A stretch of DNA of 45,058 bases from Planctomycetaceae bacterium (GTDB lineage: Bacteria > Planctomycetota > UBA1135 > GCA-002686595), in contig WYBT01000010.1 in assembly GCA_011525785.1 (NCBI GenBank), positions 1-45,058 on the forward strand, read 5' to 3'. Positions within the stretch are counted from its first letter, which is position 1. Each line of letters starts with the position of its first letter. Below the pieces are notes generated by a model. That model had not been told where the DNA came from. It ran no database searches and saw only the letters and a list, made by a program, of their open reading frames with translations. The position numbers and the translations under genes were made by a program. Positions 18,201 to 25,841 of the stretch are shown here, in pieces.

Positions 18201-19467
18201 GCGACAGGTCCGCCGCGCGCAGCACGGCCTCGTAGGGCAGGTTGAACAGCCCGTCCTTCTCGTGCAGGTAGATCGGGACCTGCAGCACGCTCACGCGGTC
18301 GAGCGCCTTGTTGTCCAGGCCCAGGCGCTTGGTCGCTTGCTGGATCGGATCGTGGTCTGGATCGATCAGGTTGTGCGTCGAGACGCCGACGCTCGCGCAC
18401 GAGGCGCCGATCCCTTCCTCGAGCCGCTGGCGTAGACCCTGGCAGACGCCGGACTGACCTGCCGGCACGGTCATGAACAGCACGATCGGGCGGCCCGCGC
18501 GGGAGTTGACCTGCGCGCAGGCCTCGAGCAGCAGGTCGATGCCCTTGTTGTGGAATTCGTAGCGCCCCGAGTTGAGCAGCACGACCGCGTCGTCGACGGA
18601 ACGGCCGAGGAACAGCCGCGCCACGTCGAGCATGCGCTTGCGCGCGGCTTCGCGGCCGACCGGGCCGGCGAGTTCGTCGACCACGGCGAGGTCGATGCCG
18701 TTGGGCAGCAGCGGATCGGGGGCGCGCCCCAGCAGCAGCTTGGCTTCACTCGCGGTGATGTCGCTGACGGTGGTGAACACGTCCGACTCGCGCGCGCAGA
18801 CCGTCTCCATCGAGTGCTTCGAGCGCACGCCGACGTCCGTGGCGGCTTGCTCGGGCGTGCGTCCGGCCAGGCCCTCGGCGGGCGTCTTGCCCGAGCTCGA
18901 AACGCTGCGCCCCAAGATCGTGGCGTGCGTGGTGAACACGGTCCCTACCGACGGCGCCTTGTCCTTGAGGTACAGCAGTCCCGAGCCGGTCATCCACTCG
19001 TGGAACTGCGCCACCGCCACGCCGCCCGTGCGCGCGCCGAAGGTCTGCATCCAGCGCTCGATCACCATGCCGGCGGCCCAGCCGAACATCACCGGCTCGT
19101 CGTAGTCCCAGCCGCCCGAGATCGAGTCGACCTTGAACTTCTCCCACAGGCGGGTGAGCACGTCGTTCTTCTTGGCGAACAGCCCGGAGAACTCGACCAG
19201 GATCGTGCGCGGCCGTCCGGGGATCTTCCAGCGTCCCACGCGCACCGGCGCGCCGAGGGCGCGGCAGCTCTCGGCGAAGGCCTCGAAGCCGCTCTCCTCT
19301 TCGAACACCTCCGAGGCCTCGCGTCCGCCCAGCATCCACGGACCGATGGCGACGTAGTCCTCGCCGAAGCGCTCGACCAGCGTCTTGGCCTTGGTGGAGA
19401 CGACGGTGTGGATGCCGCCGACCTTGTTGCAGACTTCCCAACTGACTTCGAACAGCGTGAAACTCAC
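15256..19467 (-). CDS. GT3 glycogen synthase - GT35 alpha-glucan phosphorylase fusion
   Basis: A single 1403-residue reading frame joins two full enzymes. Residues ~1-540 are a GT3-type glycogen synthase: F-E-V-S-W-E-V-C-N-K-V-G-G-I-H at the start, L-P-N-G-I-D, and the acceptor/nucleotide loop P-S-F-Y-E-P-W-G-Y-T-P-E-E-S. Residues ~565-1300 are a GT35 phosphorylase of the short bacterial type. This part begins with the DUF3417-like A-R-N-Y-Y-W-C-W and contains Y-F-S-A-E-F-G-V, G-G-L-G-I-L-A-G-D-H-L-K and the pyridoxal-phosphate loop G-T-S-G-M-K-V-S-A-N-G-G. A beta-rich tail of ~100 residues follows. I chose the GTG at 19467, 10 bases after the GH57 stop; a TTG at 19497 would overlap it. The synthase half extends glucan from a nucleotide sugar, while the phosphorylase half releases glucose-1-phosphate. 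Confidence 0.93.
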   Translation of the reverse strand: MSFTLFEVSWEVCNKVGGIHTVVSTKAKTLVERFGEDYVAIGPWMLGGREASEVFEEESGFEAFAESCRALGAPVRVGRWKIPGRPRTILVEFSGLFAKKNDVLTRLWEKFKVDSISGGWDYDEPVMFGWAAGMVIERWMQTFGARTGGVAVAQFHEWMTGSGLLYLKDKAPSVGTVFTTHATILGRSVSSSGKTPAEGLAGRTPEQAATDVGVRSKHSMETVCARESDVFTTVSDITASEAKLLLGRAPDPLLPNGIDLAVVDELAGPVGREAARKRMLDVARLFLGRSVDDAVVLLNSGRYEFHNKGIDLLLEACAQVNSRAGRPIVLFMTVPAGQSGVCQGLRQRLEEGIGASCASVGVSTHNLIDPDHDPIQQATKRLGLDNKALDRVSVLQVPIYLHEKDGLFNLPYEAVLRAADLSLFPSFYEPWGYTPEESLAVGVPTVTTDLAGFGLWARAQKLSMEDGVWVLARAGVSDADAASELARGIERFVQEDIARPGMRETCRTTAERTAWKDLVLRYYAAFETAAAAAKARAAQLPATSFRAQVSLNVAPTTEAHRPRLFNFQVSATLPPELAGIERLARNYYWCWDPQASSLFEEISPVGWSSACRNPVAFLRSVFPEDLAAKAADAAFVAKLNSVLARFDAYMAAKPTLAVGEITAEHPVAYFSAEFGVHESLRVYSGGLGILAGDHLKSASDIGLPLVGVGLFYRAGYLRQRITANGEQIAEDAFNDPRNLPLELVRDALGQPLEVLVHMPSSELRLRAWKVAVGRTDLYLLDSDLESNRPEDRAITRQLYGGDHEHRLRQEIVLGRGGAKLLKAMGVQPSVWHINEGHAAFLVLSRVGQLISAHGLTFEQARELVRANTVFTTHTPVPAGHDRFGEDLMRRYFSNIESWLGVTWERFLSLGQTAEDRSSFNMTYLALGFAGFVNGVSRLHGEVSKDLLRGYWPKLLKSEIPVHAVTNGIHLPTWTHPRVAALVGAGERPIGGADLAARARHLDLAELWRVRRELRRTLLARAKDNVERAFVERHDSPALMSSVIAGLDEGALLVGFARRFAPYKRANLIFRDLERLRALFEQSERPLRLFFAGKAHPRDTQGQEILKAVVELTRRKEFAGRVFFLEDYDMELARALVQGVDVWLNNPVRTLEASGTSGMKVSANGGLNLSVPDGWWVEGYDGRNGWNIGEGRSWPSASHQDEFDSADIARLLGEEVLPLFFERDAQGVPRRWLERCVRNLETIPTWFNTDRMVGEYRDRAYVHMAVRARDLGRERFALLRARAEHRAALHKSFGELRILEAQVSELAGLHVGDSVEARVKVKLAGIDPAAVRVELVLGHAKDGADLRNPILAPLAPEGAPADGVQLFRGAQRVNRSGNFAYGLRVRALSSGPIDEGLDDLVVWA

Positions 19468-19477
19468 AGGGGGCGAC

Positions 19478-20713
19478 TCAGCTCGCTGATGCGGCAATTT
19501 GTTCCTCGTCGAGCGTCCCCAGCGCCGCGCGGATGCGCCGCGCCAGGTCGTCGTGGACGTTCATGAACGAGATGAACGCATCGTGGGGGGTGGCGTAGGG
19601 GGAGAAGTACTTGTGCACGTCCCCATCGGAAAAGAACTTGGTGCACATGTAGTAGACATGGTCGGAGGTCGAGAGCTTGCGCCACTCCAGGTAGGGCTCG
19701 ACGACCCCCGCGCGCGCCAGTCGCCAGGCATCCGGCAGCAGCTGGTACAGCGCCTCGTGGGCCGCCTTCTGCATCTGGTTGCCCAGCCAGGCGGTCAGAT
19801 CGCGCTCCGCGTCGGCCCATGAAATCGGCCGCGGAATGTCCAGGCGCGCGACGGGATCGAGCTCGCGTCCGACCTGCGCCGGCGTGGCGAAGGCCAGCTT
19901 GCCGGTCGCCAGGCACGCCGCGGGCAGCTCGCGCATGAAGCGGAAGATCCCGGTCGACTCCCACTGGTGCTCGCCGAAGGTCTCGTAGTCCATGAACAGC
20001 CCGACGAACTTCTCGCGCGGGCCCAGCGCCGCCAGCCAGCCGGCGAAGCGCTCGGGGCTCAGCGGATACTCGGGCCACTCCTTGTTCGAGAAGCGGAAGG
20101 CGATGTCGTCCGAGTAGCGGTACGAGCGCAGGAGCAGCTTGATCTTCTCGCAGCCCTCGGGCCGGTAGACGCGGTGCGGGCTGCGCCAGCCCAGCAGCGG
20201 ATCGGCGCCCTCGCCCAGGATCACGTCGAAGCCCAGCTCCTCCGCGCGCCGCGCGATGGGATTGGAGATCACCAGCTCGGTGTTGCGGAAGGTCGTCGGG
20301 CGCCGCCCGAAGAGCTTCTCGATGCGCTCGGCATGGCTGATCACCTGCCGGTCGAACTCGTCCATCGAGACCAGCGACGCGAGCGAGTGGCTGGCGGTCT
20401 CGCCGAGGAACTCGACGCAGCCCGTCGCCGCGAGCGCCTGGAAGCTCTTCAGCGTCTCGGGCGACCAGCGCTCGAACTGGTCGAGCGCCGTGCCGCTGAT
20501 CGAGAAGGCGCAGCGGAACTGCTCGCCGTGCCGCTCGATCGCTTCGAGCAGCAGCTTGTTCATCGCGAGGTAGCACTTCTCGGCGACGCGCCGCACGATG
20601 CGCGCGTTCTCCGCGTCGTCGAAGCGCTCGGCGCCGGCGCCGATGTCGAAGAACGAGAAGCGCCGCAGCCGGAAGGGCTGGTGCACCTGGAAGTAGAAGA
20701 CCACGCGTCGCAT
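19478..20713 (-). CDS. GH57 alpha-amylase-type glycoside hydrolase
   Basis: The ATG at 20713 gives 411 residues with the GH57 conserved regions in order. H-Q-P is at 11-13 and G-E-T-A-S-H-S at about 104-110. The likely nucleophile is Glu146 in R-N-T-E-L, and the likely acid/base is Asp242 in F-M-D-Y-E-T-F-G-E-H. There is no signal peptide, so it acts in the cytoplasm on stored alpha-glucan. Ten bases separate it from the synthase-phosphorylase fusion, so they form one transcription unit. Which alpha-1,4 activity it has (hydrolase or glucanotransferase) cannot be told; the FMDYETFGEH form is that of the alpha-amylase-like branch. Confidence 0.92.
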   Translation of the reverse strand: MRRVVFYFQVHQPFRLRRFSFFDIGAGAERFDDAENARIVRRVAEKCYLAMNKLLLEAIERHGEQFRCAFSISGTALDQFERWSPETLKSFQALAATGCVEFLGETASHSLASLVSMDEFDRQVISHAERIEKLFGRRPTTFRNTELVISNPIARRAEELGFDVILGEGADPLLGWRSPHRVYRPEGCEKIKLLLRSYRYSDDIAFRFSNKEWPEYPLSPERFAGWLAALGPREKFVGLFMDYETFGEHQWESTGIFRFMRELPAACLATGKLAFATPAQVGRELDPVARLDIPRPISWADAERDLTAWLGNQMQKAAHEALYQLLPDAWRLARAGVVEPYLEWRKLSTSDHVYYMCTKFFSDGDVHKYFSPYATPHDAFISFMNVHDDLARRIRAALGTLDEEQIAASAS

Positions 20714-20825
20714 GGGGGGGCTCCGCACTAGATACACGTTCGCGAGGCGTTCTGCACCAGATCTGCGCGATCGGCGCCGGAGCGAGGCCGCGGTCTGCGA
20801 GTCCTTGTGCCGGGCCTTTGACTCC

Positions 20826-20854
20826 TTGATGACGATTCCGAGGCACCCGATACT
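20826..20854 (+). promoter_or_regulatory. Candidate promoter of the TIR gene
   Basis: TTGATG (20826-20831) and GATACT (20849-20854) are 17 bases apart and match the -35 and -10 consensus at four of six positions each. Transcription would start near 20861, three bases before the ATG at 20864, giving an almost leaderless mRNA. This is a weak call based on spacing and hexamer match. Confidence 0.3.
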
Positions 20855-20863
20855 CCGCGGTGG

Positions 20864-21913
20864 ATGTCGGATCTCAAGCCCGCAGACCGCTCGTTCTTGG
20901 AGAAGCTGCTGGAGATGGGCGGCGGATACGTCCTCTCGTTCAACAACGCCACGTTCGCTGACTTCGTGCGGGGGAGCACGGGCGAGGACATCTACGACGA
21001 GAAGTACAGCAACAGTGGCACGTCGAAGGCCAACCGCTTGCGCGCGTTCTGGCAGATCGCGACCAACGACAAGGTTGCGGCCCTGCTCGGTGACGTGCTC
21101 ACCAAGTTGATCGACGACGACAAGGTTGAGGCCGAAGGCACGCAGGCGAACCGCGTCAAGAGCATGATCGCGTACCTGCGTGGCCAGTCCCACCAGAACG
21201 GGTTAGCGGGTCCGCGCCCTTCCACCACGCAGACTGGAGCGATCCGGGCGTTCATCAGCTACTCCGTGCAGCAGAAGCGCGAAGGCGCCAAGGTGAAGTC
21301 TTGCCTCGCCGACCTCGGCTACGAGTGCTTTCTGGCGCATGATGACATGAACGTGTCGGAGAAGTGGCGGCAGCGCATCCTCGAAGAACTTCGCGTGGCC
21401 GACGTCTTCGTCGCGTTGCTTTCCGCGGACTTCAAGCAGAGCGACTGGTGCGGGCAGGAACTCGGGTTCATCGTGTCGCGAAGCGACGCGCTCGTGATTC
21501 CATTGATGCTCGATGAGACGCCACCCTACGGGTTCATCGCCGAGCTCAACGGTCGGTCCGTGGGCGGCCGCAACCTCGCGGCTGTACTTGAGGGCGTTCT
21601 CCTCGAGTACCGCCCCCGGCACGTCATCCCGGCTCGGATCCGGCGAGTGGCGAAGGCCAAGTCGTACAACGAGGCCGAGGTGCTCGTTCAATCGCTCGCC
21701 CCACACTTCGAGCGTTTTTCGGACAGAGAGGTCGACGAGTTCGCGCGAGCTGTGACTGGCAACGACCAAGTCTGGGGCGCATGGCGTTGCGAGAGTGAAT
21801 TCATCCCGAAATTCGTCCGAGCCAAAGGCGCGCTTCTCCAATCCGACGTGGCCGCTCAACTTCGGGCCGTGCTCCCGGAGATCGTGCTACCGCCCAATGC
21901 GCGAGGCAGTTAG
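20864..21913 (+). CDS. TIR-domain protein with AbiJ-like N-terminal domain (putative antiphage effector)
   Basis: The 349-residue protein has three parts. Residues ~1-105 contain G-Y-V-L-S-F-N-N-A-T-F-A-D-F and T-S-K-A-N-R-L-R-A-F-W, a pattern I associate with the N-terminal domains of abortive-infection AbiJ-type proteins. Residues ~127-245 are a TIR domain, with F-I-S-Y-S at 130-134, A-H-D-D-M at 158-162, and the putative NADase glutamate Glu199 in D-W-C-G-Q-E-L. Residues ~250-349 are an uncharacterised helical tail. Bacterial TIR effectors usually deplete NAD+ or make signalling nucleotides after phage sensing. It is transcribed against the flanking glycogen genes and ends 25 bases from the converging GT4 gene. 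Two 60-base samples of this gene are about 62% GC by hand count, against about 67% and 73% in neighbours, compatible with acquisition. Confidence 0.85.
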   Translation: MSDLKPADRSFLEKLLEMGGGYVLSFNNATFADFVRGSTGEDIYDEKYSNSGTSKANRLRAFWQIATNDKVAALLGDVLTKLIDDDKVEAEGTQANRVKSMIAYLRGQSHQNGLAGPRPSTTQTGAIRAFISYSVQQKREGAKVKSCLADLGYECFLAHDDMNVSEKWRQRILEELRVADVFVALLSADFKQSDWCGQELGFIVSRSDALVIPLMLDETPPYGFIAELNGRSVGGRNLAAVLEGVLLEYRPRHVIPARIRRVAKAKSYNEAEVLVQSLAPHFERFSDREVDEFARAVTGNDQVWGAWRCESEFIPKFVRAKGALLQSDVAAQLRAVLPEIVLPPNARGS

Positions 21914-21938
21914 CAGTCCACGTCCCGCAGCGAGTGGC

Positions 21939-23681
21939 TCAGCCGAGCAGTTCGCCGTACACCTCGCGCAGGCGGCGGCCGCGGTCGAGCCAGCTCATGG
22001 CTCGCACCTCGTCGCCGCCGGCGGCGCGCACGTGGTCGCGCAGCGCGGGGTAGCGCAAGAGCGCGACGATCTTGTTGGCGATCTCGTCCACGTCCCAGAA
22101 GTCGACCTTGAGCGCGTTCGAGAGCACTTCGGAGACGCCGCTCTGGCGCGAGACGATCACGGGCGTGTCGAGCGCCAGCGCCTCGAGCGGCGAGATGCCG
22201 AAGGGCTCGGAGACCGAGGGCATCACGTACACGTCGGCCATCGAGTAGATGCGCTCGACGTCGGGGCCCTTGAGGAAGCCGGTGAAGTGCACGTGGCGGG
22301 CGAGGCCCATGCGCGCGGCGCGCTCGACCATCTTGGGCAGCATGTCGCCCGCACCGACCATCACGAACTTCACGCGCGGCTCGACGTCGACGACGCGCCG
22401 CGCGGCCTCGAGGAAGTACTCGGGGCCCTTCTGGAAGGTCACGCGGCCCAGGAACAGCACGATCGGCTCGGGAACCGACTTGGTGGTGCGCAGGCGCTCG
22501 CGCTGCTCGGTGCGCGTCACGGCGTTGTGCACGACGCGCAGCTTCTCGTCGGCGGCGTGGTAGCGCGTGCGCACGATGCCGGCGGTGTAGTGGCTCACAC
22601 ATACGACGCGGCTCGCGACATCGACGCCGCGCTGTTCGATGCGGCGGATGCGCTCGTCGGGGTGCTCGCCGCTGCGGTCGTACTCGCTGGCGTGCACGTG
22701 CGCGACCAGCGGGACGCTCAGTCGTTGCGCGGCGAGTTCGCCGGCGGGGAACGTCATCCAGTCGTGCGCGTGGACGAGATCGAAGCGCTCGCGCTCGACC
22801 AGCTCGGCCACGCAGCGTGCGTAGCGCTCGACTTCGCCGAACAGGTCGGCCCCGTAGTCGCCGCGGAACTCCAGGCGCTCGCTCACGACGCGCGTCGGAG
22901 CGAGCGCAGGCGCGCTGGGGAGCGGCGCCGGCGGCGTCTGCGCGGGCGACTCGGCGACGCTCGCGTTGTGCGACTCGTGCGACGCGTGTGCGTGTGACGC
23001 CTGTGCGGGCGACGCCTGTGCGTGTGACGCCTGTGCGGGCGACGCCTGTGCGGGCGACGCGTGCGAGGGCGACGCGTGCGAGGGCGACGCGTGCGAGGGC
23101 GACGCGTGCGAGGGCGATGACTCCACCGCGTGCGACAACGCAGCGCACTCGATCGCAGGCGCGTCGAACTCCGGGCGCTCGGGGCTCTCGCGCAGCTCGA
23201 GTCGCGCCAGCCGTGCGAGCCAGCGCTGGTACTGCTCGGGCGTGAAGTAGGCCGAGAGCGGCTCGTCGCCGGCTTCGCGGTCGACGAAGGAGAGTCCTTG
23301 CGCGACGGGTGCGAGCGAAGGGGCGTGCGAGTGGTCCGCGGGAAGGCCTTGCGCCTGCGCCGGCGCTGCGGGCGCGGCGGCCGACGGCGCAGTGCTCGAA
23401 CTCCGATCCGACGTGCTCACTGCGAGCGCTGCACTTGCCGAGCTCGCGCCGCGCGCAATCTCGTTCGCGCTCGCCGCGGCGACCAGCTCGCGCCGCAGCC
23501 AGATCTGATTCGCGCCGATCACGCGTGCGAAACGCTGGTCCTCGTCGCCGCGCGCGCGCGGCACGACGAAGCACACCTCGACGCCCTGCGCGTGCAGCCC
23601 TTCGCACAGGCCCAGGCACGCGGTCGCCAGTCCGCCGGTGATGTGCGGCGGGAACTCCCAGCCGAGCATGAGCACCTTCAC
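21939..23681 (-). CDS. GT4 glycosyltransferase (glycogen/alpha-glucan synthase-like) with disordered insert
   Basis: The GTG at 23681 gives 580 residues. The N-terminal lobe opens with G-W-E-F-P-P-H-I-T-G-G-L-A-T-A, and the sugar-nucleotide lobe contains G-R-V-T-F-Q-K-G-P-E-Y-F and S-E-P-F-G-I-S-P-L-E-A-L-A-L. This places it with GT4 enzymes related to glycogen synthase and maltose-1-phosphate synthase. About 200 residues (~75-290) are inserted in the first lobe, mostly Ala, Ser, Pro and His, including a tandem S-H-A-S-P / A-Q-A-S-P array. Conserved sequence resumes at F-D-L-V-H-A-H-D-W-M. It lies 19 bases after the debranching enzyme gene, so both are in one operon and likely act on the same glucan. 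The insert is longer than I expect for the family. Confidence 0.87.
   Translation of the reverse strand: MKVLMLGWEFPPHITGGLATACLGLCEGLHAQGVEVCFVVPRARGDEDQRFARVIGANQIWLRRELVAAASANEIARGASSASAALAVSTSDRSSSTAPSAAAPAAPAQAQGLPADHSHAPSLAPVAQGLSFVDREAGDEPLSAYFTPEQYQRWLARLARLELRESPERPEFDAPAIECAALSHAVESSPSHASPSHASPSHASPSHASPAQASPAQASHAQASPAQASHAHASHESHNASVAESPAQTPPAPLPSAPALAPTRVVSERLEFRGDYGADLFGEVERYARCVAELVERERFDLVHAHDWMTFPAGELAAQRLSVPLVAHVHASEYDRSGEHPDERIRRIEQRGVDVASRVVCVSHYTAGIVRTRYHAADEKLRVVHNAVTRTEQRERLRTTKSVPEPIVLFLGRVTFQKGPEYFLEAARRVVDVEPRVKFVMVGAGDMLPKMVERAARMGLARHVHFTGFLKGPDVERIYSMADVYVMPSVSEPFGISPLEALALDTPVIVSRQSGVSEVLSNALKVDFWDVDEIANKIVALLRYPALRDHVRAAGGDEVRAMSWLDRGRRLREVYGELLG
22981..23115 (+). 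repeat. Nine tandem 15-bp units inside the GT4 gene
   Basis: Nine consecutive 15-base units start with GACGC, with variants ending TGCGGGC, TGCGTGT or GCGAGGGC; the last four (23056-23115) are identical. On the coding strand they encode five-residue units of Ser/Ala-His/Gln-Ala-Ser-Pro/His type. The period is a multiple of three, so unit gain or loss keeps the frame. The recent identical copies suggest length variation between strains. Confidence 0.9.
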
Positions 23682-23700
23682 GCGCCGACTCCGCTGCGCT

Positions 23701-25731
23701 TCAAGCGCTCTCGCACAACGCGTAGGCGCGCAAGAGCTCGGCCGTGCTCCAGGCCTGCGCGAACGAACCGCCCGGGCGGTGCGGCGGATCCCCGTCGTAG
23801 ACCTCCGAGACGTGATTGAGTCCGTGACCGCCGAGTTCGACCGCGAAACCGTCGAGCAGCCGCCGCAGGTGGGCGCGCGTCGCCGGGCTCGAGCCGTGCG
23901 CTCGCAGGTAGGCCTCGACGTAGAAGCCCATCAGCCAGGGCCACACCGTGCCCTGGTGGTAAGCGCTGTCGCGTGCCTGCGGTCCGCCGCCGTAGCGTCC
24001 GACGTACTCGCGTTCGCGCGGCGCCAACGTGCGCAGGCCGCGCGGCGTGAGCAGATCGTTCTCCGCGACGCGCACGATGTCGGCGCGCTGCAGCACGCTC
24101 AGCGGCGAGAGCTCGAGCGCAGCGGCGATCACCATGTTGGGCCGCACGCGCGTGTCGACTTGGCCCGCATTCCACACGTCGGCCAAGTGGCGGCGCTCGG
24201 GCAGCCAGAAGCGCGCGAGGAACGAGGCGCCTGCCCGTTCGCGAGCCGCTCGCCAACGCGCGGCCTGCGCGCTGTCGCCGGCGCGAGCTGCCAGCTTCTC
24301 GAGGTGCGCGAGCAGCGCGTACCACAGCGCGTTGATCTCGACCGCGAAGCCGTGGCGCGGCGTCACCGGTCCGCTGGGCGTGACCGCGTCCATCCAGGTG
24401 GCGTTGGTGCGCTCGCTGCCGGCGCGCACCAGCAATCCGTCGTCGCACTCGATGCCCAGCGCGGTTCCGCGCGCGTAGTTCTCGGCGATCTCGATCAAGG
24501 CGGGCCGCAACCGTCGCTCGACGCGCTCGGGATCGCCGCCGGCGCGCTCGTACAGCCGCACCGCGCGCGCATACCACAGCGACGCGTCGACCGAGCCGTA
24601 GTGACTGCTCGCGGGCGTGCGTCCGAAGATGTTGGGAAGCAAACCCGCGCGCAGGTGGCGCGTGGCGCCTTCGAGTGCTTCGCCGCAGTCTTCGACGCGC
24701 CCGCGCGAGAGCAGCAAGCCGGGCAGCGAGATGTAGGTGTCGCGGCCCCACTCGAGGAACCACGGGAAGCCGGCCAGCACGCCCAATCGGCCCTCGGCGG
24801 CTCGGTAGAGGAAGTCGTCGGCGCCCAGCTCGAGCGCCGCGGGCCAGATCGAGCGCACGGCCGAGGCGCGCTGGCGTCGCTCGCGCATCGCGAGGCGCCA
24901 CAACTGCGCCAAGTCGGCGGCGGGCTCGCGCAGCGTCGCGGTGACGAACGCGACGGCGCCCGGCTGCATGCGGATGCGGAACTGGCCGGGCGAAAAGTGG
25001 TCCTCGTGTCCGTCGTAGCCGCGCTCGAGGTCGAGCCGGTACTCAACGTTGCGGTACCAGACCGGATCGGCGTCGAAGGCGCCTTCGCCCTCGAGCGCCA
25101 GCGCCATCGCCGGCAACGCGGCGTAGGGCTGCATGCGCAGCGCGCGCTTGCCCTCGCCGAGGTACTGCACCTCCGGGTGCAACTCGACGTTCTCGAAGGT
25201 CAGCGCATCGGCTTCGCGGAACGCGCACAACGGCCGCACGCGCAACTCGACCTCGCGCTCGCCGCGCCACTCGTAGCGCACGAGCACGGTCGGAGAGCCC
25301 TTGACCATCAACAGCGAGCGTTCGAGCTCGCCGCCGCCCAGCGAGTAGCTCCAGGTCGGCTGCGGCGCCAGTTCGAAGCGCTCGAGCGCGCGGTGTCCAT
25401 CGGGGTGGAACTTGCCCGGATAGCGCGCGAGCGAGAGCGCGAAGTGCTTCTCGCCCGAGTCGCCGAGCGGCTCGCTGCTGAGCGCGTGCACGCTCTCCTC
25501 GAGCCGCGCGAGGAACACGTGGCGCTTGTCGCTGCCGGGCGGAATCGAGGCCAGCAGCGCGTGGTAGCGCCGCGTCGGGCACGAGAGCACCGTCGACGAG
25601 GCGTAGCCGCCCAGGCCGTCGGTCTCGAGCCATTCCTTGGTCAGCGCGAAGTCCAGTTCGAGCAGCCGGTCGCGCTCGAGTTGGAACAGCGGGGCGGCGG
25701 CGGACGGGCTGTGGGCGTTGCGGGGCGACAC
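23701..25731 (-). CDS. Glycogen debranching enzyme (amylo-alpha-1,6-glucosidase, GH133 type)
   Basis: The GTG at 25731 gives 676 residues. An N-terminal debranching-enzyme domain carries E-W-L-E-T-D-G-L-G-G-Y-A-S-S-T and R-R-Y-H-A-L-L, and a C-terminal (alpha/alpha)6 domain has D-G-L-L-V-R-A-G, T-W-M-D-A, V-E-I-N-A-L-W-Y and V-R-P-N-M-V. This is the bacterial/archaeal amylo-alpha-1,6-glucosidase form that removes alpha-1,6 branch stubs from glycogen. There is no signal peptide, so it is cytoplasmic. It is the first gene of the leftward glycogen cluster and is divergent from the BatA-like gene, with 110 bases between. Confidence 0.92.
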   Translation of the reverse strand: MSPRNAHSPSAAAPLFQLERDRLLELDFALTKEWLETDGLGGYASSTVLSCPTRRYHALLASIPPGSDKRHVFLARLEESVHALSSEPLGDSGEKHFALSLARYPGKFHPDGHRALERFELAPQPTWSYSLGGGELERSLLMVKGSPTVLVRYEWRGEREVELRVRPLCAFREADALTFENVELHPEVQYLGEGKRALRMQPYAALPAMALALEGEGAFDADPVWYRNVEYRLDLERGYDGHEDHFSPGQFRIRMQPGAVAFVTATLREPAADLAQLWRLAMRERRQRASAVRSIWPAALELGADDFLYRAAEGRLGVLAGFPWFLEWGRDTYISLPGLLLSRGRVEDCGEALEGATRHLRAGLLPNIFGRTPASSHYGSVDASLWYARAVRLYERAGGDPERVERRLRPALIEIAENYARGTALGIECDDGLLVRAGSERTNATWMDAVTPSGPVTPRHGFAVEINALWYALLAHLEKLAARAGDSAQAARWRAARERAGASFLARFWLPERRHLADVWNAGQVDTRVRPNMVIAAALELSPLSVLQRADIVRVAENDLLTPRGLRTLAPREREYVGRYGGGPQARDSAYHQGTVWPWLMGFYVEAYLRAHGSSPATRAHLRRLLDGFAVELGGHGLNHVSEVYDGDPPHRPGGSFAQAWSTAELLRAYALCESA

Positions 25732-25841
25732 TCGGCGCGAAGACTAGCAGGCGGCGCGCTCCGGGCGCACTGCGCTGTTCGGCGCAGCTCCCGCGCGCGC
25801 GTCGCCGGCGCGCAGCGGACGAGCGCTACGATGCCGCTCAG

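Noticed and set aside
22981..23115. Repeat array as a CRISPR
   Set aside because: The units are 15 bases, directly adjacent without spacers, and in frame within a coding gene.
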